Assembly: GCA_022494885.1 (NCBI GenBank)
Contig: JAGVSM010003999.1
Coordinates: forward strand, 1-64,000
DNA length: 64,000 nt
Source: Micrasema longulum
Lineage: Eukaryota; Arthropoda; Insecta; Trichoptera; Brachycentridae
Direction: 5' to 3'
Below the pieces are notes generated by a model that saw only the letters and a list, made by a program, of their open reading frames with translations, made no database searches and was not told where the DNA came from. Every line of letters starts with the position of its first letter. Positions within the stretch are counted from its first letter, which is position 1. Positions 12,725 to 22,079 of this stretch are shown piece after piece. Position numbers and translations under genes: made by a program.

Positions 12725-12910
12725 ACAGCCTCCGTGGTATAATGGCCAAGACACTTGACTCACACATGGAAGGTTCCGGGCTCGATTCCCAGCGAGATCA
12801 CCAAAAATGTATGCATATGTAATTTTTTTTTATCCTAGGTGTTTTTAGTTGTAATTTACCACTGTAATTAATTATGATAGTCTGTTGGTATGCAAAATAA
12901 ATAAAAAGGT
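12725..12910 (+). repeat. SINE-1 copy
   Basis: Head 'cagcctccgtggtataatgg' (A box) and 'ggttccgggctcgattccc' (B box). The body is diverged, with 'gtaatttaccactgtaatta', and ends in an A/T-rich tail. Moderately old. Confidence 0.75.
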
Positions 12911-14035
12911 AAAATAAAAATTAATTGACGAGTACTTGTTTATAATATTGTCTAAGGCATGCGGGCTGCATAGATTAAAGGTGTTGAGAACTAACTTAAT
13001 AGATTTGATCAGTAAAATCTATTTGTAATTAACTATAGTCACGTTCAGCCTAGTTATATCGCTATCAGCTGGAGGGAAAGTCATGTCACAGATGGCGCTG
13101 TCAGAACTTTATAAAACAAAAAATATCAGAAAGATCGCGACGACAGCCTCCCAACGAATACGTGCATTTTAATCTCTTAACAACTAAATTACAAATTATT
13201 CTTACTTAAACTCAATAAAAAGTAAACCTTATATAAGTAATCTTCATAGCGTATCATTTAACAATTAATAACAACTGATATTAAATCAGGATAATCTTCT
13301 TATCTCAAGAGCGAAAAATACTAAGGGCCTTGTGTATAAACCGGGAATAAAGTAACGCCTAGGCACTTGTTCCTTCAAAACTCAAACCACTACCATTCGC
13401 AGTTTATCTTGATATTTTTTTGTTACATGAAGGTAAGATGATCAGTTTTTCGCTTCAGGTACCAGTCCAGGGAGTATGAAATATTCTAGTGAAGTGATCG
13501 CCACACGGTAGCTCGCAAGGCTTTTTCGGTGGCTCGCGTGGGATATTAAAATTTCATTGTAAATTTTATTTATGAACTCAGAAAATAAATAAAAAATGTG
13601 CTGAATTATAACATAATGCTCAAAATGTTGCTGTCAACGTTTTCCGCTGTGAAAGTAGTTAAGAGTTAATATAGAAACAGACTTACAGATTTACATCTTG
13701 ATAATTGCATTCGGGTGGGAGTGACAAGGTACTCAACGAGAACTGAAAAAAATATGCAGGAACGTGAATGCCATTCTTTTCACTAATTATTTTTACTCTT
13801 TATTTTTACCTTATTTCAATTATTATTTTAATTATAAATAAATATTCAAAGTACGTATTTGACGTTTTATTGTTAATCTGATGTTCTAATTTATTTAAAC
13901 TAACATTAAAATATTATGCATAGTACGATAAGGGCCGATAGCTCACCAGACAAGTTCAATTTCTGAAATTAGCTCTCATCTCCATTGAGTTTGGAGACCA
14001 CTGTTCTAGTGTAAAACCATTTTTTTTCAGTAAAT
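12911..14035. other. Spacer with one SINE-2 fragment
   Basis: Apart from the SINE-2 piece at 13,395-13,490, nothing recognisable. 13,020-13,160 is slightly more GC-rich without an open frame. Confidence 0.45.
13395..13490 (-). repeat. SINE-2 body fragment
   Basis: The reverse strand shows the SINE-2 body order: 'agtccctgg', 'acctgaagcg', 'gatcatcttaccttcatgta', 'atcaagata'. The tRNA-like head is missing. Confidence 0.6.
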
Positions 14036-14051
14036 ATATTATGTCAATCAT

Positions 14052-14125
14052 GTCAGGAATCGAAGCCGAGACGTTTTGCATGGTAGGCAAACGCGCTGAT
14101 CACTACATCACGACCGATAAACTTT
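14052..14125 (-). repeat. SINE-2 head fragment
   Basis: The reverse strand reads a tRNA-like head: 'gtgatgtagtgatcagcg' (A box), 'ttgcctaccatgc', then a B-box-like 'cggcttcgattcctga'. Confidence 0.6.
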
Positions 14126-14189
14126 TACATCTACTTTTTATACTTTAAAATTGTTTTGAACTATTTTTTCTTGTTTTGGTTGAAATTTT

Positions 14190-14265
14190 ATTTGTGTCTG
14201 TACTATTTTATTTATTTTTTCATCAAGACTAATGTCTGTGCACCCGATGACAAACTATTAGTTTA
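14190..14265 (+). repeat. Dispersed repeat R2, copy 1 (left part)
   Basis: Shares about 75 bp with the reverse complement of 16,900-16,980, including 'aatgtctg.gcacccgatgac' and 'aaactatta'. The repeat resumes at 14,736-14,760 with 'ataatttatcgggacaa'. In the copy near 16.9 kb these two parts are contiguous, so DNA between about 14,266 and 14,735 was inserted into this copy. Confidence 0.65.
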
Positions 14266-14735
14266 TGTTATTTTGGATCTTTCAAGCACTAACTTTGTGG
14301 TTCATTGTTATATTTTCGGAATTTCCTGAATATATTTTAAAAAATAACTACTCTTTTAATTTTTAAGATGGAATTGAAATATTTTATTTAAATAATAAGG
14401 CTCATCAATTAATTTTTTTATTTTTTATTATTTAAATTTTAAAAAAGCAGTAAATCAACATTTAAATATTGTTAATTACATATAAGTCAATGCCCAATTT
14501 TTTATATTATTCCTATAAAATCTAACCCTACCTTAAACACAATCACCCCCTCTTCTAGACCTACCCCACCATAAACACAATTACCCCCTCCTTTATCCTT
14601 ATCGACACCCACTATTCATTTTTTTTTTTTTACACAATATGTTTATTAAGTTATAATATAACCCTGAAGAGGGCAACGTATAGTCACCGAAACTAGTCGG
14701 TTGTGACAATAAAAAAATAGTTCATAAAACAAAGT
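14266..14735 (+). mobile_element. Probable Penelope-like element 3' fragment inserted in R2
   Basis: Roughly 470 bp interrupting repeat R2, delimited by comparison with the uninterrupted R2 copy at 16,870-16,980 (reverse). Its right part holds a C/T-rich stretch (14,520-14,615) with two diverged copies of a 43-bp unit containing 'aaacacaat.accccctc'. A hammerhead-ribozyme-like motif at 14,657-14,705 and a short A-rich end follow. No protein remnant is visible. The assignment to PLEs rests on the hammerhead motif, a known feature of PLE terminal repeats, and on the clear PLE with such motifs at 56.3-57.1 kb. Confidence 0.5.
14657..14705 (+). ncRNA. Hammerhead-ribozyme-like motif, type a
   Basis: Catalytic-core elements are in order: CTGAAGA (14,664-14,670, fits CUGANGA), GAAA (14,689-14,692) and GTC (14,696-14,698), the expected cleavage triplet. 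Stem I forms 7 pairs between TATAACC (14,657-14,663) and GGTTGTG (14,699-14,705), two of them G-U. Stem III is the self-complementary ACTAGT (14,692-14,697), which can pair with a second molecule. Stem II is decayed: its left arm holds GGCAAC, while the related copy at 34.3 kb keeps the complementary GUUGCC on its right arm. Activity of this copy is uncertain. Confidence 0.55.
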
Positions 14736-15435
14736 AATTTTATGATAATTTATCGGGACAATTATTTTTTAATATTTTAAAAAATAATATTGCTATTTTA
14801 CATGAAAGACTAAAAAACTGAAAAAAGGCGACACATAAATTAAATTTTCGTTGACTAGGAATTCACCCCACCGCCCATTGTCGAGATTAAATAAACGTAT
14901 AGACAGTGCCAAGTAGTGTTAAAAAGATTTGCGTCTATTTTTTCTCTGGTATCATTTATTCCGTGAATAATCTATGAAACGATAAAATAAATCCCCGAAA
15001 TTGTGTTTATGTTCTTGAAGGACTAAGAGGCGAGATCCTTATGAATAACATATTACTCCTGCTTAGGTTCGGGTATATTTGGCTGTTTCTCCTTTACCGC
15101 CCCTCCCCATATTTCACGCACTCGATTTTCCAGAAGAGTCCAGCGCTGAAGATAAATTCCAATTTATAATGCAAGGGTTCGACATAACTCGGGGATAATG
15201 ACGTCTTTATAGTTTTCGGGGACCGAACAAAGGCACATGTTTTGTCTTTTATTCCACTCGTTTTGGACTAACGATACCCCAAAGTTGAGTCTATGTACAA
15301 TACACCTGAACATTTGCCTACGTGCATTGGATTAGGAACAGACTTCGAAAATATTAATTCATGAATTTGAAAAAGAGCCATCTCTTAATTTGTCTTCATT
15401 GTAGGACCGTAGAACTGAGATAATATTATGTTTAT
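14736..15435. other. R2 right part, then unassigned sequence
   Basis: 14,736-14,760 is the right part of R2. 15,000-15,360 is less A/T-rich than its surroundings but has no convincing open frame or shared repeat. It may be old host non-coding sequence. Confidence 0.45.
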
Positions 15436-15560
15436 ATTTATTTTATACATAAAAGACGAGTGATACTTTAATCCACAAATTTGGAATATCCAGTGACCGG
15501 TTTCATCGTTTTCGCGACATCTTCGAGACTGATAGCTTTATTAAAAAGTTCAATGTAGAG
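15436..15560 (-). mobile_element. Penelope-like element 3' tail, solo copy
   Basis: Nearly identical to the two tandem blocks at 56,330-56,590, which lie just downstream of a PLE endonuclease remnant. Shared landmarks on the + strand are 'aaaagacgagtgatact', 'aatccacaaattt', 'gaccggtttcatcg' and 'cgcgacatcttcgagact'. No coding sequence accompanies this copy, so it is a strongly 5'-truncated insertion or an orphan terminal repeat. Confidence 0.65.
15490..15532 (-). ncRNA. Hammerhead-ribozyme-like motif, type b
   Basis: Read on the reverse strand: stem I 5' strand, 'CTCGAAGA' where CUGANGA is expected (one extra C), a stem II hairpin GTCG(C) / CGAT, GAAA, the self-complementary stem III ACCGGT, the GTC triplet, then the stem I 3' strand ACTGG. 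The extra base in the core argues against strong activity, but all type b copies share it. Confidence 0.4.
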
Positions 15561-15587
15561 GTAAGGATAGTAAATAAACACGTGTGC

Positions 15588-15650
15588 ACGCATATTTACA
15601 TTCATACACATACACACATACATACATACATATACATGTATGCATATATT
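15588..15650. repeat. CA/CATA-rich microsatellite
   Basis: Imperfect (CATA)n / (CACA)n run. The 150-residue open frame at 15,584-16,036 begins inside it, so only the later part of that frame is LINE-derived. Confidence 0.7.
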
Positions 15651-15654
15651 TTAG

Positions 15655-16300
15655 GATAAAAAATATTCTAAACAAATTTACCAAGTACATAAAATACAAA
15701 ACCGGTATTTCTTATGTATCAACTCTCACTGCCTCTACCTACCATGGAATCACTTCTCTACAATACCGCAGAGTGTGTGCGGACCAACTACTGCTTCACA
15801 AAATTATGACAGGAATAGTTGACTGCGCAGAACAACTTAGTTTAATAACAATACATGTGCCAGCCAGGATTTGTAGACGGTACCACCTGTTTCATGTACC
15901 AATAAGTAGAACATCGTATGTTAAAAATGTTTTTTTTCGTAGGACTTTTTCAGTGTACAAGACACAATTTAAAGACATAGACTACACAAACATCACTGTC
16001 AGATTTAAATTTTTTACTATGCATTATGTAACTTAGTAGACATTATAATAATAAATACGTACATCTCCCTTCCCCTTTTTATCCTTTTTTCATGCTTCCT
16101 TGTCGTAATCCCACCCAATTTACAATAATTTTTATATGTGTAAATTTAGATGTATTTATATTAGTTTAGTTTTTTTTACTAACTTCTTATACTTTGTGAA
16201 AATCTGTTATTAGCTCTGAGTTTATACACTATATATTTTTATTTATTATAAATATGTATGTAAAACCGTTGGTTTCACAAACAAAATAAAATGAAATATA
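15655..16300 (+). mobile_element. LINE-C: reverse transcriptase C-terminus and 3' UTR
   Basis: The open frame to 16,036 contains Y-R-R-V-C-A-D-Q-L-L-L-H-K-I, then I-H-V-P-A-R-I-C-R-R and L-F-H-V-P-I-S-R-T-S-Y, and F-K-D-I-D near its end. This is the typical C-terminal tail of Jockey/CR1-like LINE proteins. The frame is intact from about 15,660 to the stop, which suggests a fairly young insertion. The 3' UTR carries the palindrome AAACC-GTT-GGTTT (16,263-16,275) and ends in an AAATA-rich tail. A second 3' end of this family sits at 41,960-42,258 inside a fold-back element. 5'-truncated, so not autonomous. Confidence 0.7.
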
Positions 16301-16304
16301 GATT

Positions 16305-16865
16305 TTATCCTTCCTATCTTTGTATTGTATATTGTATATTGTTTAAATTGTCGTGGATAGTATTAATATGAATATAACTTACCTTGCAATGCAGTTTAAT
16401 AAGCTTTCAGTTTTTTTTTAACTTATTTTTTTTCTTCCCAACTTAATAAGCCATTGGGTTATTTAATTTTTTTGTAGAGTAGTTACATCGTATTGGGCGA
16501 ATAAAATATCTTTAACCTCATTTTTAATTTTAGGAGCCATAAAGCAAAAAGATCTCCGTCTGAATGAAGTTCTCGTTCTTGATGGACCTTATATGCATTT
16601 TCAGAATACTTAACGTCAGTGATGTCCCATCTCAGTTGCAATCAATTTCTAAAAAAATGATTTGTTCGATAGTCATTAAAATTTTTTTTTTAATTAAAAA
16701 ACTGCTGAACTTCCTGATTTATTTATTTATGTGTTTATTTATTTATTTTAAAGAAACAAACAGTCGTCAATAATATAGTAACATTAAAAAAAAAAATTGT
16801 TAATAGATTTTTTATTCAATAAAACATCCACATTATTACAATATTAATACATTATTCAGAAAACA
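16305..16865. other. AT-rich spacer
   Basis: Includes a (TTTA)n stretch at 16,715-16,752 that could be the tail of a reverse-strand LINE. No coding part of such a LINE was recognised. Confidence 0.45.
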
Positions 16866-16869
16866 AAGT

Positions 16870-16980
16870 ATTAAAATATAATTTGTCCCGATAAATTATT
16901 CAATAATAGTTTGTCATCGGGTGCTCAGACATTAGTTTTAATTTATAATCAAATAAAAGAGTACAGACGTAATACTTTAT
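16870..16980 (-). repeat. Dispersed repeat R2, copy 2 (uninterrupted)
   Basis: The reverse complement contains 'aatgtctgagcacccgatga', 'caaactatta', then within ten bases 'ataatttatcgggacaa'. The same two blocks are about 470 bp apart in copy 1 at 14.2-14.76 kb. This copy therefore serves as the empty site. Confidence 0.65.
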
Positions 16981-17900
16981 ACATATAAAATATTGAACAT
17001 AAATTGTTTTGTTTTTGATGCTTTGAAAAAACATATTAAGAAGAAAAAAAACTCATCAAAATCAGATGAAAATATAGTTAAATAATACAATTAAAATAAA
17101 AGAACAGCCATTTACTTGGATATTGGGAAAAAAATATAAACACATATATAAACCGTGTGTGCTTATAAAAGTAATCAAAACAAGATAAAAAATAAAACAA
17201 ATTAAATCTAAAATTTCAATTCATATCTACAGAAAAAATAAAAATAATAAGAAAAATTAAAGTATTTATTAAAATTAAGATCTAAAAAATGAAAATAAAA
17301 TAAGAAAGAAATAAAATGAAGGGTTAACCTACGAAAATAACAAAAATGTATTTAATATATAAATACTGAGTTGAGTATTAAATTTAGCAAGTGAACATAA
17401 TATAACAATATATTATTATTTTAGTTAACAAGATGAGGAAAGCATTTGACCGAAGAGGGTTGCTAAAAACTTACCATTGTACTTTTTTTACTTGCTTTCT
17501 AAAATATTTTTTTTTATTAGGTATTCATTTATTTATTTTGTAGGTCGTTTCGTATTTTTGTTGTCTGGTTTTTCCTACGTCTGAAATATTTTATTAGTTC
17601 GTTTGCTGAATCAGCTCGCCTGTACATAAATTTGTTTTCTATAGTCGGCTAGTCTGGAATATATCGATAACTTTCTACAAACCGCTTTAATGGAGCTTAA
17701 CAACAGGAACACAAGCAAAACAGAAATATTTCTCATGTTATCATTTTAATACACTCTACAGAAAAGAACTTACAGATAAATATTGTTATCTCACGCATAC
17801 TTATTAAAAAGACAGTAAAGAGATCACTCAGTTACAAATAAGTTTATTAAAAATCGAACCTTGAAAAAAATAAAATATTTTTGCTATTATTTATTTTTTT
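16981..17900. other. AT-rich spacer
   Basis: Mostly A/T-rich low-complexity sequence. Nothing recognised. Confidence 0.5.
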
Positions 17901-18054
17901 GCACCACAACAGGCCAGGAGGCCCAATTACAGAGGTGAAATACATCACAGAACACCCAGGCTTGAGAAAAATCACATTTTAATTTTTGTGTTTTCACCTT
18001 GGAACCTTCCGTGCGTGAGTCAAGCGTCTTGACCACTACGCCACGGAGGCCGCC
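17901..18054 (-). repeat. SINE-1 copy
   Basis: Complete family layout on the reverse strand: head at the right ('ggcggcctccgtggcgtagt'), body, and the 'ggcctcctggcctgttgtgg' end at the left. The B-box region is shortened (a gap where 'cgggttcgattcc' is expected), so this copy is probably transcriptionally dead. Confidence 0.75.
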
Positions 18055-18059
18055 ACTTT

Positions 18060-19150
18060 TTTTACACTTTTCGTGTTATTTTTCAATTTCAGGTTGGCGG
18101 ATCTCCTTAAATTTTTCCATTGAAAAGTGTCTCAGCGTGGCCTTTTATTTTTGATCAAATTAATATGGCACTTGATGACGCAAATGTTTTTCGTCGATTT
18201 ATTGTTAATCTTGAGATTATTTATTCAAATAACAGTAATTTAGTTTGAATGGCGCCGTGACACAATTGGAAGAACCAATTCAAGAAATATTATTTGTTTA
18301 ATATTGGGAGGATTAATTTTTACTTTCTTGTGTATCCTCTCATTATCACCTGCTGACAAGTCTCTATTTACGAAGGTAGCCAGCAGATGGGAAATAAAAT
18401 ATGTTTGAAAAAGAACAAACACCTTGCCTTTTTTTTAAAAAGGTTTTTCCACTAATTTATAGAAAATATTATTAATCTATTTTTTTAAATATTTAAATTA
18501 TTAAAATATACCCGTAAGTTAATACATTTATATTTTTTAATTATATTTTTTAATTTTTAAAAGTTTTTTAAATAAACCTGTTATGGCATTTTTCTTATAC
18601 ATTCACTTCTTGTGATTTGAACATATGTATTTTTATTGTTAAAATTAATATTTCGAGAACTGATTTTATGATTTTCCATATTACATAATATTATTTGATA
18701 TTTTATTTGTCTACAATCAGTACGTCAAATTAATTTTCTGGCCGTTCCTTTATCAAGTCTTTAAATGATCACACACTCAATACTTTTAATGACAAATGTC
18801 TTCTTAAAAAAAATCATATGCTTACAATATGTGTTCAGTGAATTGAAAAAAAAAACATAAAACTCTTAGTGGTTATAAAAAAATCAGTGTTATATCATTT
18901 TAAACCTTGACAAAATAACAATTTTGTTCTAAAACCGGTAGGCGGATTAAATTTATGTAGTGATTTTACAAAATGAAAATATTAGTTAGATCTCGTATAT
19001 TATATTTTTATTGCTCGAATAATATACCTACGAACTATAAATGTTTGTTTACGTTATTTTATTTTTATTTTCTTTTATTCAGGAAACATACAGCAAGGTT
19101 ACATAGTTTTATATTAAACACAGTTAGACTTACCTCTAATGGACCAGTAA
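18060..19150. other. AT-rich spacer
   Basis: No coding potential, no recognised repeat. Long T and A runs. Confidence 0.5.
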
Positions 19151-19156
19151 AGTCTA

Positions 19157-19340
19157 CGGCCTCCGTGGTGTAGTGGTCAAGACGCTTGACTCAGGCACGG
19201 AAGGTTCCGGGTTCGATTCCCGGTGAGAACACAAAAAATTAAAACTGTGATTTTTCTCAAGCCTGGGTGCTCTGTGATGTAATTCACCACTGTAATTAGG
19301 CCTCCTGGCCTGTTGAAATAGAAAAAAAAAAAATAGAAAA
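19157..19340 (+). repeat. SINE-1 copy, well preserved
   Basis: Intact-looking A box (tggtgtagtggtcaagac) and B box (GGTTCGATTCC), complete body, and the terminal 'ggcctcctggcctgttg' followed by an A-rich tail. It abuts LINE-K immediately downstream. Few differences from the copies at 53.3 and 63.8 kb indicate recent amplification. Confidence 0.85.
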
Positions 19341-19341
19341 A

Positions 19342-20009
19342 GTTTGATATATATTTGATCTTCCCAAATTCAACCACATAACTGAATATCGCACGCAACT
19401 ATACTGGCTAAGTATCAGGCATAGAAGAAACATTCACATACTATCACTTCTTCACAATATTTGAAATAATCCCACTTCGCCTGTTTATCTGAGAGAGCTC
19501 TTCCAACCGTTATCACAACACGGACTATCTTTTCCTTCTACTAACGAGAGAACCCTTTTAATACCCTTTCATCGCTCCAATTTTCTTGCCTCCTCTTTCA
19601 CAGTCGTAGCTGCTGCTTGTGGAATACTCTACCCACTAATGTAAGAGACGCCCCTTTTTTATTTACATTTAAGTCAAGATTGAAATGTCACTATCTAAAT
19701 ATTTAAATTATTCTTTTATCCTTCTTTTTTCCTTTCCATCCCCTCTTCTCTCTTCATAGTAAAGTGTATTTTTTTATATTCATAATATAGTGTTAATTGT
19801 TTATATATTTAGAAAATATTTTTATTTTGTTAATCTTTGTTTTAAATTTTTGTATAAAATTGTAAGATTCAATATGTCCATGTGCTTGTAATTTTCTCAA
19901 ACTGGACGGTTTGGGTAGCTTGGAAGAAATTGCCTTAAAGCAATATGCCCGCCCTTATATGTACATAAATTGTAAATTTATTTAAAGTGTAAAAATAAAT
20001 AAATAAATA
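19342..20009 (+). mobile_element. LINE-K: C-terminal coding remnant and 3' end
   Basis: Forward translation across breaks: H-I-T-E-Y-R-T-Q-L-Y-W-L-S-I-R-H-R-R-N-I-H-I, then L-S-L-L-H-N-I, F-H-R-S-N-F-L-A-S-S-F-T-V and W-N-T-L(like)-T-N-V-R-D. This matches the reverse-strand LINE at 61,778-62,958 and the copy at 26,672-27,231. The family 3' end contains 'aaattgccttaaagcaatat' with a small palindrome, then 'gcccgccctta' and a TAAA-rich tail. The class is a Jockey/CR1-like LINE. 5'-truncated with several stops, so inactive. Confidence 0.7.
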
Positions 20010-20289
20010 ATATTAATAAAACGTTCTCTCGGAGAATTTTCAAACAATCAAAACGAATTATTTTCTTTCAAAGCCATTTGATAAAAATAAAAACATCGTT
20101 TACTTCAAGCAATTGTTTGAAATTCAAATAAAACTACGAAAGGAAGTTAGTAAAATTTTCATTCTCAAATAAATTATCCCGTAATGGGAGAATCGTCCAT
20201 GTTTAAGACTAAAATCACAAATATATCACTTGAAAAAATTTACGGGTTCGGAAAATTGCTTTTCGATAAATGTGTTTTCTAAGTTCGTC

Positions 20290-20660
20290 CATTTCCTTTT
20301 TTTTGTATTCAAAATGGCGGCGGTAAAACGTGCTTGGGCGAAAGTTCGGAGGATTTCGTTCTAAATGCAGTGGTTAGTTCTGTCTGTCTCGAAGCTCACT
20401 CGATGAATATGTAACAAATAAGTGGCGAGATGTAAAATTTCTTCATCTGGTAATCTTCCGGATTTAAGAGACGGCTCCGCAAACTGCTCAGTGGGACTGG
20501 ATCCAAATTTGGATCACAATTAAGCTGGTATTTATTTTGGTACTTTCGGGAATACGGTCGCTCGCTCTCCTTGATTTCAATCTGCATTTCCGAACGCGGA
20601 GCGCTGTGGGGAATATTTAGTTACCCGACCCCTATTGCGAGTATCGCTTTACTTGCTTCA
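20290..20660. other. CpG-containing, relatively GC-rich island
   Basis: Base composition rises sharply over about 370 bp, with many CpG dinucleotides. It contains 'aaaatggcggcggt', which resembles the YY1/Pleiohomeotic site. Open frames on either strand (for example 20,396-20,587 reverse) have no recognisable domain. It could be a host promoter or 5' exon region, but I see no proof. Confidence 0.35.
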
Positions 20661-21060
20661 TTTTGAAATGAATAAAGTTTAATTTGTTTTATAATGATAT
20701 CATTTTAGGATTCGTTTTTTTTTTAACTTAATTAATAGTTGAATAATACAATAGTTATATCTAGGCAAAACAAAATCATAATATTTCTGTCCTGTATGGG
20801 TAGGTTGAAATTCCACACATTTTTTTTAATATATCACTCATTAATAGCATTTGCTCTTCTATCAACTTTGTCCTGCAAGTTGCATAAAAATCATCATCAT
20901 TATCACGTCATTCCCACTCTTTTGGTAGAGCATACGATGTTCACAAAATCCATTTCTGACAAAATACTGTTTTAATAAAAATTCACAGTCAGTTGACTCA
21001 AATACGAAAATATTGTTTTTTTTTTAAATTGAAAAAGAAAATTTTGCGTTCTTATGATTA
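20661..21060. other. Spacer, nothing recognised
   Basis: A/T-rich. The open frame at 20,739-20,975 shows no domain. Confidence 0.4.
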
Positions 21061-21064
21061 ACAC

Positions 21065-21225
21065 ATATTTAAATTTTTTGGGGCATTTTCAAAGAGTTGT
21101 AAATAACTCACTATTAGAAAATGGAAACCCAGTTGTGGTAGAGAGGGATGTGAACCTCAAACATTTGATTCGTGTATTTGCGATACTAACTACAGGACCA
21201 CAATCCAAATACGTTTTTATAAGAT
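21065..21225 (-). repeat. SINE-3 copy
   Basis: The reverse strand reads a tRNA-like head ('tgtggtcctgtagttagta' then 'atgtttgaggttcacatccc'). The family body follows: 'aaccacaact' region, 'ccattttctaa', 'agttatttacaactc'. Copies at 25.6, 29.5 and 40.3 kb share the order. It lies inside an open frame at 21,054-21,398 that is therefore not a gene. Confidence 0.6.
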
Positions 21226-21675
21226 TTCAGAAAGGTTTCCGAACCCCTCTCACATCAACCTGCGTAGGTCATTTCACATTTTCAGTTCATTGTTTAGCAA
21301 TCGAGATTGTCCTATTTTTGTTTTTGACGTCTGTATATGGTAACTATATTAAGTTTTCTAATCATGATTATGCATGTCAGTTACTTTTGCTAATGTGATG
21401 ACGTCATCCTAGATGTAACCAATTGGACGTTTGTGTAGCTTAAGGGTTTTAAGCTTTTTCCTGTTGTCCTTGTCTAAATGCATACAGTGATATTATCGCT
21501 GTTAAGTAGTCTAGGTTTTATGCATTTTTTTATATTTTATTTTGTTGTCTTTTTCGTAGTTTGTAAATTTAATGTGTTAACAACGTCCACTGTTATCTTA
21601 AACATAAAGTTTTAAATCGCTTCTTGTTTAGTCTTTTTTATGTGTTTTTGAAGGAAGGAGAGCTTCAAATACATT

Positions 21676-21850
21676 TTTTTCATTCATTTATTTACGGTTC
21701 CATGAACCTTTTACAAAGTTACAATAAAACCGGAGGAAAAAAAATAATATTAAAAAAAGAACAAAAACATCGAAAAATGCATACAATATTTACAAAAAAA
21801 AAGAAATATTACACCTGTAACAAAATATATATTTACCTATGAAAAGAAAA
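21676..21850 (-). mobile_element. LINE 3' tail, family unassigned
   Basis: Read on the reverse strand it ends in the palindrome GGTTC-ATG-GAACC (21,696-21,708) and a TAAATAAATGAATG-type tail. This is the layout seen at the 3' ends of the other LINEs here. No coding remnant recognised upstream, so only the 3' UTR is claimed. Confidence 0.45.
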
Positions 21851-22079
21851 AAAGAATGGTTAATTTAATGAGATAGCAGTTTTAAAAAAAAGGAGAAGAA
21901 TAAAAACAATTTTTAAAAAGTGCTTTAAAAAGAATTTTAAAAAGTTGACATCGTGGTTTATATAAATATAAATACTTAACAATAACAGATTTTAAAAATA
22001 ATTGAAAACACAACAGTAAAAACAAAAGTAAAGAACTGATCATTCCTTGAATTTGCTATTATTAATTCTTTTTCTAAGC

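Noticed and set aside
15584..15655. Start of the 150-residue frame as a true protein N-terminus
   Set aside because: The first residues are encoded by a CATA/CACA microsatellite. Homology to LINE proteins begins only after it.
16870..16980. 14.2-kb and 16.9-kb R2 copies as terminal inverted repeats of one 2.7-kb element
   Set aside because: The 14.2-kb copy is split by a separate insertion, and the interval contains unrelated elements (PLE tail, LINE-C). Two independent copies explain it better.
21054..21398. 114-residue open frame as a gene
   Set aside because: Its first half is an antisense SINE-3 copy.
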